DNA from: a virus | Virus record (IMG/VR): IMGVR_UViG_3300046002_003840 | Location: 1 to 34,159 of that record | Reading direction: 5' to 3' (one strand) | DNA: 34,159 nucleotides | The notes under the pieces: model-generated | What the model was told of the DNA's origin: nothing | What the model saw: only the letters and a program-made list of their open reading frames with translations | Databases searched by the model: none | Position numbers and translations under genes: made by a program | Shown here: positions 24,818-32,409 of the stretch, piece by piece | Position numbering within the stretch: the first letter of the stretch is position 1 | Layout of the letters: every line of letters begins with the position of its first letter

Positions 24818-25212
24818 TATATTTAGATATTAATCAATCACAGAATGTAGTAGTAACTTTGTCTGAAAAGGCAATAGGTGCTTCGCCTTCTTATATTTGG
24901 AATATAAATGATGCGGATACTAATATAAATTATGTTTTTGCGGCTGATGATATATCTCCTACACCATGGACTTATAATATGTTCTCGTTTTCAGTTATAC
25001 CAGGAGCAACTTATGGTGCTACAAGTGGTATAATATCAGCACCACAGGGTCCTTATATATACACATGTTACGAAACTAATTATCCATATATATTATCAGT
25101 AGCATCAGCATCAAAAATAGTAGAGGTTGGTATATTAATTATAGAAGGTACTGCATCTATAACAAATACCTATAATAATATACCAACCTTTATAACTTAT
25201 AAAAAAATATAA
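24814..25212 (+). CDS. Putative structural protein, beta-sandwich-like
   Basis: A 132-residue protein starting at ATG 24814, which overlaps the previous stop; an upstream in-frame ATG at 24775 lies inside the preceding gene and is rejected. The sequence is strand-rich (NQSQNVVVTLSEKA, YIWNINDADTNINYVFAAD, YPYILSVASASKIVEVGILI) with an Ig-like look. Between tail-tube and portal genes, a head or neck decoration role is plausible. The family is not recognised. Confidence 0.6.
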   Translation: MIYLDINQSQNVVVTLSEKAIGASPSYIWNINDADTNINYVFAADDISPTPWTYNMFSFSVIPGATYGATSGIISAPQGPYIYTCYETNYPYILSVASASKIVEVGILIIEGTASITNTYNNIPTFITYKKI

Positions 25213-25217
25213 TAAAT

Positions 25218-26498
25218 ATGATAAATAAAAAAGCCGGTTTAATGTCGTTTAGTAATTATGATTTCACACCATCAGCACCAATATATTTAGAAAGAAAGAA
25301 CAGAGGTGGATTTATTGACTTTGGTAAAAATAATTTATATCCAAATTATTTAATGTCTTTGGTAAATAGATCACCATTACATAACGCAATAGTAAATCTT
25401 AAATCATCAATGATAGGACGCAATGGATTTATAAGTGCCAATTGGAGTCCTGAAACAATTAATTTTATTAACAATCCAAATAACGAATTAGACCTTGAAG
25501 AAATATTAGCAAAAATTAGTTTAGACTATGTTATATTTGGTGGTTATTGTTTAAACATAAGATGGTCAAAAGATAGGTCAAAAATAGCAGAAATTAATTA
25601 TGTATCACCATTAGATGTAAGAATAGCTGTACCAGCAACTAATGTAGAAGAAGAATCATATTATATATCTTCTGATTGGACGAATATAAGAAACAATGTA
25701 CCAGTTTTGTATCCTGCATTTTCAACAATAAATAGAGCAGAAGCGAGCCAGATACTTTATTACAAAGAACATAGAGGTTCAAATAACTTTTATCCAGTAC
25801 CAGAATATTTAGCAGGTATAAATATGATGGAAACTAATTATCAAATTAACGAATTTCACCTACATGGTATTATGCAACAATTTAGTCCATCAATGCATAT
25901 TAACTTTAATTATGTGCCTAATTCTGACGAAGAAAGAGATGAGATTGTAAGAAGATTAAAAATGGAATACGAAGGTGCAAAAAAAAGTGGTAATGTTATC
26001 ATATCATTTACAGAAGATTCAAGTAAAAAACCAACAATAGAACCAATACAATTAAACGATTCTGATAAAAAGTTCATCGAATTAAAGAAAGATGTTTTAG
26101 ATGGTATAGTATCGGCTCACGGTTTAACTGATAAGAAATTATTAGGTTTAGAAATAAGTGGTGAATTAGGTGGTCATAAAAATGAACTATTAGAATCTTT
26201 ATCAGTATTTCAGGCAATGTATATATCTGCTAAACAGAGGTCATTAGAAAAAATAATTAATATGTTAGGTAGAATAAATGGCTTAACTGATAAAATCGTT
26301 ATTAAAAAATATGATACAAATTTAACACCAACCATATCAGTAGGTGACATGTTAGCAATATTACAATCAACTATTGATGCAAGACAAAAAATAGAACTAT
26401 TAGTCAATCATGGTTACAGTAGAGATACTGCCGAATTATTGATTAACACAAACACAAATCCAATTACAGTTGGACCAACAACAGAACAAATAAAATAA
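25218..26498 (+). CDS. Portal protein
   Basis: A 426-residue protein with portal-like layout: an N-terminal DFGKNNLYPNYLMSLVNRSP region, a central wing (YYKEHRGSNNFYPVPEYLAG), a stem-like helical part (DSDKKFIELKKDVLDGIVSA), then EISGELGGHKNELLESLSVF and a C-terminal helix (GDMLAILQSTIDARQKIELL). This is the pattern of Bacteroidota-phage portals related to the HK97/PBSX group. It forms the dodecameric ring through which the terminase pumps DNA. It overlaps the connector gene by one base and sits downstream of the capsid, not beside the terminase, an uncommon order. Confidence 0.82.
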   Translation: MINKKAGLMSFSNYDFTPSAPIYLERKNRGGFIDFGKNNLYPNYLMSLVNRSPLHNAIVNLKSSMIGRNGFISANWSPETINFINNPNNELDLEEILAKISLDYVIFGGYCLNIRWSKDRSKIAEINYVSPLDVRIAVPATNVEEESYYISSDWTNIRNNVPVLYPAFSTINRAEASQILYYKEHRGSNNFYPVPEYLAGINMMETNYQINEFHLHGIMQQFSPSMHINFNYVPNSDEERDEIVRRLKMEYEGAKKSGNVIISFTEDSSKKPTIEPIQLNDSDKKFIELKKDVLDGIVSAHGLTDKKLLGLEISGELGGHKNELLESLSVFQAMYISAKQRSLEKIINMLGRINGLTDKIVIKKYDTNLTPTISVGDMLAILQSTIDARQKIELLVNHGYSRDTAELLINTNTNPITVGPTTEQIK

Positions 26499-27061
26499 TG
26501 TCAAACTACGCCAGATTTATATCATATGAATTCCTTATAGAAACTACAATTATTGATTCAAATGTAGATGCGAATTTAATAACAAAGTTTATAGACTCCG
26601 CTCAGGATATGCATATTCAACAAGTGATTGGATTTTCTTTATATACAACTTTAATGAATAAAATTGCTGATGGTTCAATTGCAGGTCAATATCAGTTTCT
26701 TTTAGATACTTTTATACAAAAATGTCAAGCACAATATGTGGTATACATGGCTCTACCATATATAAATTATCACTTGACTAACAAATCAGTATCAACCAAA
26801 TCATCTGACAATGGTCAACCTTCAAGTTTAGAAGAAATCCAATATTTAAGAAAGGATATAGAATCAACCGCACAATTTTATGCTCAAAGAATAAGAGAAT
26901 ATATTATAAATAATCCTGGTTTCTTTCCTGAATACTGGGCAACCAGTGGTATAGATAGAATTACTCCAAAGTCTAATAATTATTTTGGTGGTATATATTT
27001 AGATAACAGAATGAAAATACCTTATGGTGTTAATATAACAAATGATAATTTAAATTGTTAA
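26498..27061 (+). CDS. Head-tail connector (adaptor) protein
   Basis: A 187-residue helical protein. The N-terminal part (NLITKFIDSAQDMHIQQVIG) and the long helices that follow match the style of gp6/gp15-like head-tail adaptors, and the start overlaps the portal stop, the usual place for the first neck protein. The C terminus (TPKSNNYFGGIYLDNRMK) is flexible. It would bind under the portal and guide DNA toward the tail. Assignment rests on pattern and position. Confidence 0.7.
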   Translation: MSNYARFISYEFLIETTIIDSNVDANLITKFIDSAQDMHIQQVIGFSLYTTLMNKIADGSIAGQYQFLLDTFIQKCQAQYVVYMALPYINYHLTNKSVSTKSSDNGQPSSLEEIQYLRKDIESTAQFYAQRIREYIINNPGFFPEYWATSGIDRITPKSNNYFGGIYLDNRMKIPYGVNITNDNLNC

Positions 27062-27077
27062 AAAATAATATACAATA

Positions 27078-27290
27078 ATGACACAATCAGTAAATGATAT
27101 TTTAAATGGTAATATAGCGGATTTACAGGCACAAAATATACTCTTAACAGAAGATTATGTTAATTTAGGCTTAGAAATAGAAGATGTAGAGTTAGTATTA
27201 TCAGGTTTAACTACTTCTCAATATGGCGCATCTGCGAGCATATCTTATAATAATTCTATAATAGCAACATTACAAGGATTTATACAATAA
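27078..27290 (+). CDS. Small helical protein
   Basis: A 70-residue protein that looks like one long helix (LNGNIADLQAQNILLTEDYV, GLEIEDVELVLSGLT) with a short C-terminal strand. Hydrophobic residues at heptad spacing suggest a coiled coil or bundle. The stop overlaps the next ATG. Neighbours are connector and holin; it may be a neck, assembly or lysis helper. Confidence 0.6.
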   Translation: MTQSVNDILNGNIADLQAQNILLTEDYVNLGLEIEDVELVLSGLTTSQYGASASISYNNSIIATLQGFIQ

Positions 27291-27397
27291 TGGCAAATAA
27301 AAAAATATCAAAAAAAACTATTACAAAAGTAATGGTTTTTTTAGAAAAAATAAAAAAGAAGAAAGATGAAGACATGGTTACTAAACCACGCCAATAG
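27290..27397 (+). CDS. Small highly basic peptide
   Basis: A 35-codon frame whose ATG overlaps the previous stop (TAATG) and whose end overlaps the holin gene by 32 bases. The product is very Lys-rich (ANKKISKKTITKV, LEKIKKKKDEDM), with a short hydrophobic core. Too short and too A-rich to be certain. If real, it may be an antiholin-like or nucleic-acid-binding peptide; position next to a holin is the only hint. Confidence 0.4.
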   Translation: MANKKISKKTITKVMVFLEKIKKKKDEDMVTKPRQ

Positions 27398-27794
27398 TTT
27401 ACTAATAGGATTAGTGGCTATATTAAGTCCGATAAAGACATTATTATTAACTATTGGATTCTTAATAGCGGCAGATTTTATCTTCGGTATAATAAGAGCT
27501 TACACCAAAAAAGAAATCATTAGTAGCAGAAAAATGTCCAATACTATTGGTAAAATATTATTATATAATTTAGCCATCATATCAGTATATTTTTTAGATA
27601 AATATTTAATTGGTAGTGGATTACATCTCGAAAAAGTAGCAGCAGGTTTAATCGGACTAACTGAATTCAAAAGTTTGGATGAGAGCTTTAAAACTTTATT
27701 TGGTTGGTCATTATGGGATTTGTTAAAAAAGACAATACAAAGAGGTTCATCTACAACAAAGGAAATAATAGATGATATAGACAAAGCAGAATAG
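27366..27794 (+). CDS. Holin
   Basis: A 142-residue membrane protein with at least two transmembrane helices, about 11-43 (SLLIGLVAILSPIKTLLLTI, then GFLIAADFIFGII) and about 61-83 (GKILLYNLAIISVYFLDKYL). A charged C-terminal tail (KKTIQRGSSTTKEIIDDID) follows. The RAYTKKE segment after the first helix pair and the overall spacing match the phage holin_4-like family. It would open the inner membrane so that the GH24 lysozyme reaches its substrate. Its last ten bases are shared with the tRNA gene that begins at 27785. Confidence 0.8.
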   Translation: MKTWLLNHANSLLIGLVAILSPIKTLLLTIGFLIAADFIFGIIRAYTKKEIISSRKMSNTIGKILLYNLAIISVYFLDKYLIGSGLHLEKVAAGLIGLTEFKSLDESFKTLFGWSLWDLLKKTIQRGSSTTKEIIDDIDKAE

Positions 27795-27857
27795 AGCAGT
27801 GGTCAGCTCGTTTGGCTCATAATCAAAAGGTCGTTGGTTCGAATCCAACTTCTGCTT
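27785..27857 (+). tRNA. tRNA-Met (anticodon CAU), overlapping the holin stop
   Basis: A full cloverleaf of 73 bases can be drawn. Acceptor is AGCAGAA/TTCTGCT (seven pairs), D stem GAGC/GCTC and anticodon stem TTTGG/TCAAA (one G-T pair) around loop CTCATAA with anticodon CAT. T stem is GTTGG/CCAAC with loop TTCGAAT. The 3' CCA is not encoded. The stem lacks the three G-C pairs of an initiator tRNA, and the first pair is A-U, so it is an elongator Met tRNA or, if modified at C34, tRNA-Ile(AUA). The acceptor arm starts inside the last codons of the holin gene. Confidence 0.92.
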
Positions 27858-27892
27858 CACATAGCCATAGGACCGTTATGTTGCTGCAAGGC

Positions 27893-27929
27893 AAAAAAAT
27901 ACCAACCTCGCTACGGTTGGTATTTTTTT
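27893..27929. terminator. Strong bidirectional terminator
   Basis: Seven A residues, TACCAACC, a seven-base loop, GGTTGGTA and eight T residues form a 15-pair stem at 27893-27929. It ends the plus-strand late transcript after the tRNA and can also end the minus-strand gene at 27958-28239 coming the other way. Confidence 0.92.
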
Positions 27930-27957
27930 TACTAATATGTAGTTTTGTTATTATAAA

Positions 27958-28239
27958 TTAGTAAGAACTATTTATTAGTAAGAACATTATATCTTGACCA
28001 TTAGTTATATCTTCACCATTACTTATATCTTCATTAAGTTTTTCAATATATTCTTCAAATCCATCATAGCCAGTTAGTTCTATTTTTAGTTTAGATAAAT
28101 CATCATACATTGCCTCTGATAATTTAAGTCTTTCATCGTAATCATCTATATCACTAATTATTAATATACCTGATAAGATCACATTAAGTTTGTAATTTAA
28201 TTCTTTATTCATATTTTTGTAATTTAATTCTTTATTCAT
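27958..28239 (-). CDS. Small acidic hypothetical protein with duplicated start
   Basis: A minus-strand protein of 93 residues. The first nine residues (MNKELNYKN) are repeated as MNKELNYKL because of a perfect 27-base tandem duplication, so an ATG nine codons in (28212) could also start translation. The rest is acidic with helical segments (LKLSEAMYDDLSKLKIEL, EEYIEKLNEDIS). An exact Bacteroidota promoter lies upstream at 28259-28289. The gene converges on the holin-tRNA block and shares its terminator. Family not recognised; size and independent promoter fit an early or accessory gene. Confidence 0.65.
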   Translation of the reverse strand: MNKELNYKNMNKELNYKLNVILSGILIISDIDDYDERLKLSEAMYDDLSKLKIELTGYDGFEEYIEKLNEDISNGEDITNGQDIMFLLINSSY

Positions 28240-28244
28240 ATTTT
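28191..28244. repeat. Tandem duplication of 27 bases over a start codon
   Basis: Two perfect 27-base copies, 28191-28217 and 28218-28244, cover the start codon and upstream A/T-rich leader of the small minus-strand gene. Each copy supplies an ATG with the same leader. Perfect identity points to a recent event. Confidence 0.9.
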
Positions 28245-28258
28245 TGCTTTTATTTATA

Positions 28259-28289
28259 CAAAGATACGAATAATTATTGACTTGACAAA
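28259..28289 (-). promoter_or_regulatory. Bacteroidota promoter for the small minus-strand gene
   Basis: On the minus strand: TTTG at 28289-28286, a 19-base spacer, then TATCTTTG at 28266-28259. This matches the Bacteroidota housekeeping consensus TTTG-N19-21-TAnnTTTG. The start codon is 19 bases downstream of the -7 box, so the leader would be very short. Confidence 0.85.
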
Positions 28290-28368
28290 ATTATTCAAAA
28301 AAATAAACAAATTAATTTTTTTATAATATAATATATGTTCATCCATAATGAATAACTTGTTTTTATTT

Positions 28369-28396
28369 AAAAGCCATCCATTGGATGGCTTTTTTT
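28369..28396. terminator. Terminator after the helicase-methyltransferase gene
   Basis: AAAAGCCATCCA at 28369-28380 and TGGATGGCTTTT at 28382-28393 form an almost perfect palindrome with T residues to 28396. It overlaps the stop codon of the minus-strand gene at 28395-28397, whose transcript it ends. On the minus strand the T tail after the stem is short, so it may be only moderately efficient. Confidence 0.75.
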
Positions 28397-31300
28397 ATTT
28401 AATACCATCTATGTAAATAAATTTGTCTGTATTTTTATATATATCAGAACATTTAAATCCACAACTTTCAATTATATCTTTTAATCTTTTTTCGTTGTTT
28501 TTCCATTTGCTTGCTGGCTCTGCTATATATAATTTACCACCAATTGATAATGTTCTATATGCCTCTTTTATATAATCTTTGCAATTTCTACCCATTAGTG
28601 CCAAACATATAACAGCAACATCTAATGTTTCGTCAGGTAAATTTGTATTTTTTATATCACACTCAATTACAGAATCATCTACCGCAATATAGTCAAATGG
28701 ATAAATTATATTTTTATCAGAAATCTTTTTAGACAGAAGATTTTCACCACAACCAAAATCACCTACAATTGCACCTTCTTCAATTCTATCAGCTATATTA
28801 TAGACTGGTACTTCTAACCAATTTTTAGTAGCTTCTTTATATAGTTCGTGATATTCAAACCAATCTTCTGGATTATCTTTTAATTGTTTTTGTATAGTAT
28901 CAGAATTAGACACACTCCAATTTTGATTCATTTCTGAAAATCTGCCTAATTTAAACTTTCTTCTATTATCTTCATCTAATTCTTCTAATATAACCTCATC
29001 TGCTGTTCTGTCAATAGAATTCATACCATTTTCTTCAATTCTTTTTTTCCATTCTATTAATGAATTTATAGCAGTTCTTTCTAATGATGCTCTATCCATA
29101 ATTTTATCAGAAGGTATATTACCATCAACCGCACAGTCTGCTAATGTTTTTTTCCAATTAATTCTATCTACTCTGTGTTTGTCCCATGACCATATTTGAC
29201 AATCTGTTTCTATATTTATCATAGGTACTGTAATTGTAACTTTATTAGTTTGACCTGGACGATATAATCTACCGATTAATTGTATCCAGTTAGCATTAGT
29301 CCATGGTAAAGAATAAACAATCATATTATCAGATACATTTTGTAAGCCATCAATACCAGTATTTATACAAGACGAACCAATCAGTATATCAACTTGACCA
29401 TTTACAAACTTATCTTTACCTGCTTTATCATCACCTATAAAAAGACCTACACTAAATCCTTGTTGTTCGCAAAATTCTTTAATAGGTAATACTAAACCAT
29501 CTATATATTCGCAATATATTAATGTTCCTTTTTTTAATAAATGTTTTGTTGCTTCTAATTTAAGATTCAGAATAGTCCGTTCAATAGGTAATGTTGGATG
29601 CTTCTTATCAATCAATAATAAGTCATTAACTAATTCTTGTCCGTCAATTATAGGATAATTAATATCCATATCTATATTGTATTGTGGTTTAAATCTAATA
29701 CCATTATTGACTAATTGTGTATGTATCATAATGGCGTTATTAACATCATTTTTACCACTGATTTCTGGAAATTTTTTATTTAATGCCAATTCAAGTAAAG
29801 TTTTAGCTTCATAAAGATTATTAATAACAGGTGTGCCTGTTAGTGACATTACTTTTGTATCATAATTAACACTATTATTCATCTTATAGATTTTATCTAA
29901 GGTGCCTAATAATGTTTTTCTTCTTATTGATTCTTCTTTTTCGGTAGTTTGCTTTGCCTTTTGTATCTCATCAATAATAACCGCTGCAAAATGATATTGA
30001 TTTAATATATCTAATATGTCATTATTTAATCCTTGTTGGAAATATTCATAGTTTAAAATTAAATAGTTCCACTTTGTACCACTATTATCAAATGTGCATT
30101 TCTTATTACCTTTTAAATCTTCTCTTATTACAATATGATTATGGTTAAATGATTTTTTAATTTCTTTAACCCAGGTATCAATAGTAGCATTACAAGTAAT
30201 AATTAAAGTATTACAAACACCGAGTAATTTAGAAACTACTATACAAGGTAGTGTTTTACCAGCACCAGGTAATGATAGGTTCATATATGAATTTCTTTCA
30301 TACATTTCATAGGCAAATACTTTTTGCTCCATATATAAATCATGTGGAAATATATAAGTATCACCTTCAATACTTCCTCTATAATCCCAATGTTCTATAT
30401 TATATATCTTTTCTAATAGTTTAGTTCTTAATGTATCAGAAAAACCATTCTTCTCAAATATTTCATTCTTAAAATAGGCAAATGTTATTTTATCATTAAC
30501 ATATACATTCATCCATTCATTTATATATGATTCTTGTAAAAATATATAAACTTCATTATCCATAAATGAAGATAAATTAACCATATCAATGGCTTTCATC
30601 TCTCTTAATCTTCTACCAGAAGTTAAAGTTTTATCCTCAGTTATATCAAAATCATCTTCATCATAAGTATCAGTATCACCATTTAATCCTGAATATAAAT
30701 CTTCATATGCTTTATTTTGTTGTTCTTCTGTATCCGCATTAATTAATCTTTTAAAGGCAGTATTTTTTCTTAATGTTTCTAAAAAATAACCATTTTTAGC
30801 AGCCTGTATTATTACAATAAGATTTATTGAACTTAAAGTCTTCATAACCGGTTCAAGTTTAGTAATGAAATCTAAAACTTCTTGCTTTATTTCTCTACTT
30901 ATAATATATTTTGCTATATTACCAGTACCTAAAAAATCACCCAAAGATGTCCATCCTTTATCTTTATAAACAATATCTGGTGTTTTTGGTATATCATTTG
31001 GTAATAAACCAGATTTACAATAAGTAATCCATTCTTTTTGATTTTTTAAATTTAAAGTATGTACATATAATTCCGCTTCTTTATAAGATTTGTGTTGTAT
31101 ATTAAATGTCGCAATTGTGCCTGTACCTAAAAAATCACCCCAAGAAATCCATCCTTTATCTTTATAATATATAGCAGCTCCTTTTGGTATGTCTGTTGGT
31201 AATAATCCATCTTTAACACATTTTTTCCATTCTTCAACATTGTTCAATTTTAAAGTCTGCACATATTCTTTTGCATCTTCATAATTTTTAAATTGCATAT

Positions 31301-31895
31301 TTTGTGTCGCAATCGTGCCGGTGTCTAAAAAAGCACCCCAAGAAATCCAACCTTTATCTTTATAAAACTTGTCGGGTGCTTTTGGTATATCTTGTAATAA
31401 TAAACCAGATTTAGCATAATTCCTCCATTCTATTTGAGATTTTAAATTTAAAGTCTGCACATATTCTTTTGCATCTTCATAATTTTTAAATTGCATATTT
31501 TGTGGTGCAATTATTCCAGTGCCTATAAAATCACCAAAAGAAATCCAACCTTTATCTTTAAAAACTTTTCGTGGATTCTTTGGTATATCTGCTGGTAATA
31601 AACCAGATTTAGCATAATCTAACCATTCTGTTTGAGATTTTAAATTTAAAGTCTGCACATATATCTTTGCTTCTTCATAATTTCTTATATTTTTACATGA
31701 GCATCTATTTGTGCCTAAAAAATTATTTAAAGATATCCATCCTTTATTTTTATATGTGCTGGCTGGATGCTTTGGTATATCATCAGGTAATAAACCTGAT
31801 TTACAGTATGTTGTCCATTCTTCACGATTTTTTAAATTTAAACTATGTGCATATAATTCCGCTTCTTCATAAGTTCTATATTGTATTTTACTCAT
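28395..31895 (-). CDS. KGW-repeat / SNF2-like helicase / Rrp8-like methyltransferase fusion
   Basis: A protein of 1166 residues with three parts. Residues 1-330 hold five repeats of about 66 residues, each with a YAKSGLLPxDIPK-type segment and KGWISWGDFLGTG. They resemble the phage-integrase repeat unit (INT_rpt) thought to bind DNA. Residues 520-960 form an SF2 helicase of SNF2 type: Walker A LPGAGKT near 545, DEIQKAK near 643, LTGTP near 687 and QLIGRLYRPGQ near 875. Residues 985-1166 closely follow the Rrp8 methyltransferase domain: WFEYHELYKEATKNW, VGDFGCGENLLSKK, LPDETLDVAVICLALMG and SIGGKLYIAEPASKW. Rrp8 makes m1A in eukaryotic rRNA; the target here is unknown. It likely reads DNA or an RNA-DNA hybrid. 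It has its own promoter (31913-31944) and terminator. Anti-restriction, DNA modification or host takeover are all possible. Confidence 0.85.
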   Translation of the reverse strand: MSKIQYRTYEEAELYAHSLNLKNREEWTTYCKSGLLPDDIPKHPASTYKNKGWISLNNFLGTNRCSCKNIRNYEEAKIYVQTLNLKSQTEWLDYAKSGLLPADIPKNPRKVFKDKGWISFGDFIGTGIIAPQNMQFKNYEDAKEYVQTLNLKSQIEWRNYAKSGLLLQDIPKAPDKFYKDKGWISWGAFLDTGTIATQNMQFKNYEDAKEYVQTLKLNNVEEWKKCVKDGLLPTDIPKGAAIYYKDKGWISWGDFLGTGTIATFNIQHKSYKEAELYVHTLNLKNQKEWITYCKSGLLPNDIPKTPDIVYKDKGWTSLGDFLGTGNIAKYIISREIKQEVLDFITKLEPVMKTLSSINLIVIIQAAKNGYFLETLRKNTAFKRLINADTEEQQNKAYEDLYSGLNGDTDTYDEDDFDITEDKTLTSGRRLREMKAIDMVNLSSFMDNEVYIFLQESYINEWMNVYVNDKITFAYFKNEIFEKNGFSDTLRTKLLEKIYNIEHWDYRGSIEGDTYIFPHDLYMEQKVFAYEMYERNSYMNLSLPGAGKTLPCIVVSKLLGVCNTLIITCNATIDTWVKEIKKSFNHNHIVIREDLKGNKKCTFDNSGTKWNYLILNYEYFQQGLNNDILDILNQYHFAAVIIDEIQKAKQTTEKEESIRRKTLLGTLDKIYKMNNSVNYDTKVMSLTGTPVINNLYEAKTLLELALNKKFPEISGKNDVNNAIMIHTQLVNNGIRFKPQYNIDMDINYPIIDGQELVNDLLLIDKKHPTLPIERTILNLKLEATKHLLKKGTLIYCEYIDGLVLPIKEFCEQQGFSVGLFIGDDKAGKDKFVNGQVDILIGSSCINTGIDGLQNVSDNMIVYSLPWTNANWIQLIGRLYRPGQTNKVTITVPMINIETDCQIWSWDKHRVDRINWKKTLADCAVDGNIPSDKIMDRASLERTAINSLIEWKKRIEENGMNSIDRTADEVILEELDEDNRRKFKLGRFSEMNQNWSVSNSDTIQKQLKDNPEDWFEYHELYKEATKNWLEVPVYNIADRIEEGAIVGDFGCGENLLSKKISDKNIIYPFDYIAVDDSVIECDIKNTNLPDETLDVAVICLALMGRNCKDYIKEAYRTLSIGGKLYIAEPASKWKNNEKRLKDIIESCGFKCSDIYKNTDKFIYIDGIK
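30915..31890 (-). repeat. Five tandem coding repeats of about 198 bases
   Basis: The DNA behind the N-terminal repeats of the fusion protein carries five near-copies. The second to fourth copies share long runs, for example the segment encoding KNYEDAKEYVQTL. Nearly identical DNA among copies three and four suggests recent duplication, so repeat number may vary between relatives. Confidence 0.85.
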
Positions 31896-31912
31896 ATTTT
31901 TTATTGTTTTTA

Positions 31913-31944
31913 CAAAGATACGAAAATAATTCTATACTAACAAA
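31913..31944 (-). promoter_or_regulatory. Bacteroidota promoter for the fusion gene
   Basis: On the minus strand: TTTG at 31944-31941, a 20-base spacer, then TATCTTTG at 31920-31913, exactly the Bacteroidota consensus. The -7 box is the same as in the promoter at 28259-28289. The start codon follows after 17 bases. Two identical boxes before two minus-strand genes imply direct use of host RNA polymerase. Confidence 0.88.
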
Positions 31945-31956
31945 TTATTTTCATAT

Positions 31957-32214
31957 TTAATTTAATATACTATCAATCTGTGATTCACGCCATTCAGCCA
32001 TTGATATAACATTTAATTTATATTCTATATAATCAACTAAGTACCAATCGCCATCTATCATTATAGATGCCTTGTTACATGCTATTTCGCTAATAGGTTC
32101 ATTATTCATATCTTTAAAATCAACCCATGCTTCTTTTATAATTCCTGCTGGTAATATAAATCCAGTAATTTCGTCAGTTAAGTCCGAAAGGACTACATAA
32201 TTGCTAATCTTCAT
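31957..32214 (-). CDS. Small hypothetical protein
   Basis: An 85-residue minus-strand protein, probably strand-rich in its first half (NYVVLSDLTDEITGFILPAG, KASIMIDGDWYLVDYIEYKL). It ends 12 bases from the -33 box of the fusion-gene promoter. Its own promoter is uncertain: GACTTTTG at the right distance is one base off the -7 consensus, but no good TTTG is found upstream. It is divergent from the polymerase-like gene. No family is recognised; a small regulator or inhibitor is possible. Confidence 0.6.
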   Translation of the reverse strand: MKISNYVVLSDLTDEITGFILPAGIIKEAWVDFKDMNNEPISEIACNKASIMIDGDWYLVDYIEYKLNVISMAEWRESQIDSILN

Positions 32215-32254
32215 AATAATTATATTTAAAAAAGAACAAAAGTCGCATTAAAAA

Positions 32255-32272
32255 TATAATATATATATTATA
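32255..32272. promoter_or_regulatory. Perfect 18-base palindrome in the divergent region
   Basis: TATAATATATATATTATA is a perfect palindrome in the 197-base gap between divergent genes at 32214 and 32412. A run of near-copies (ATATAATATATATAATA) follows at about 32310-32327. It may be an operator, a DNA-unwinding element of an origin, or chance in A/T-only sequence. Confidence 0.35.
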
Positions 32273-32328
32273 AAAAAATATGTAAAAAAAGCCAAAGGGA
32301 GTATTACAAATATAATATATATAATAAC

Positions 32329-32409
32329 AAGAGGATTTAGTAGTTTATAAATGAGTGGATGTCGACAATCCACTCGCCTCTTAAAAACTACTTAAAAATA
32401 AAACTACTA
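32329..32409 (+). promoter_or_regulatory. Structured leader, possible pseudoknot, before the polymerase-like gene
   Basis: A central hairpin GAGTGGAT/ATCCACTC (32353-32375) has the loop GTCGACA. AAGAGG at 32329 can pair with CCTCTT at 32377. TAGTAGTTT at 32338 can pair with AAACTACTT at 32385 (eight pairs) or with AAACTACTA at 32401 (nine pairs), which ends two bases before the ATG. The AAGAGG and TAGTAGTTT pairings cross, so a pseudoknot or a two-state switch over the start codon is possible. An origin with repeats is the alternative. Confidence 0.5.

Noticed and set aside
30915-31890. Integrase gene
   Set aside because: Only the repeat units resemble integrases; no tyrosine or serine recombinase catalytic residues were found in the protein.
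31667-31960. Plus-strand open frame opposite the fusion gene start
   Set aside because: It is antisense to the KGW repeats and the promoter, and its product is Tyr/Leu-rich filler.
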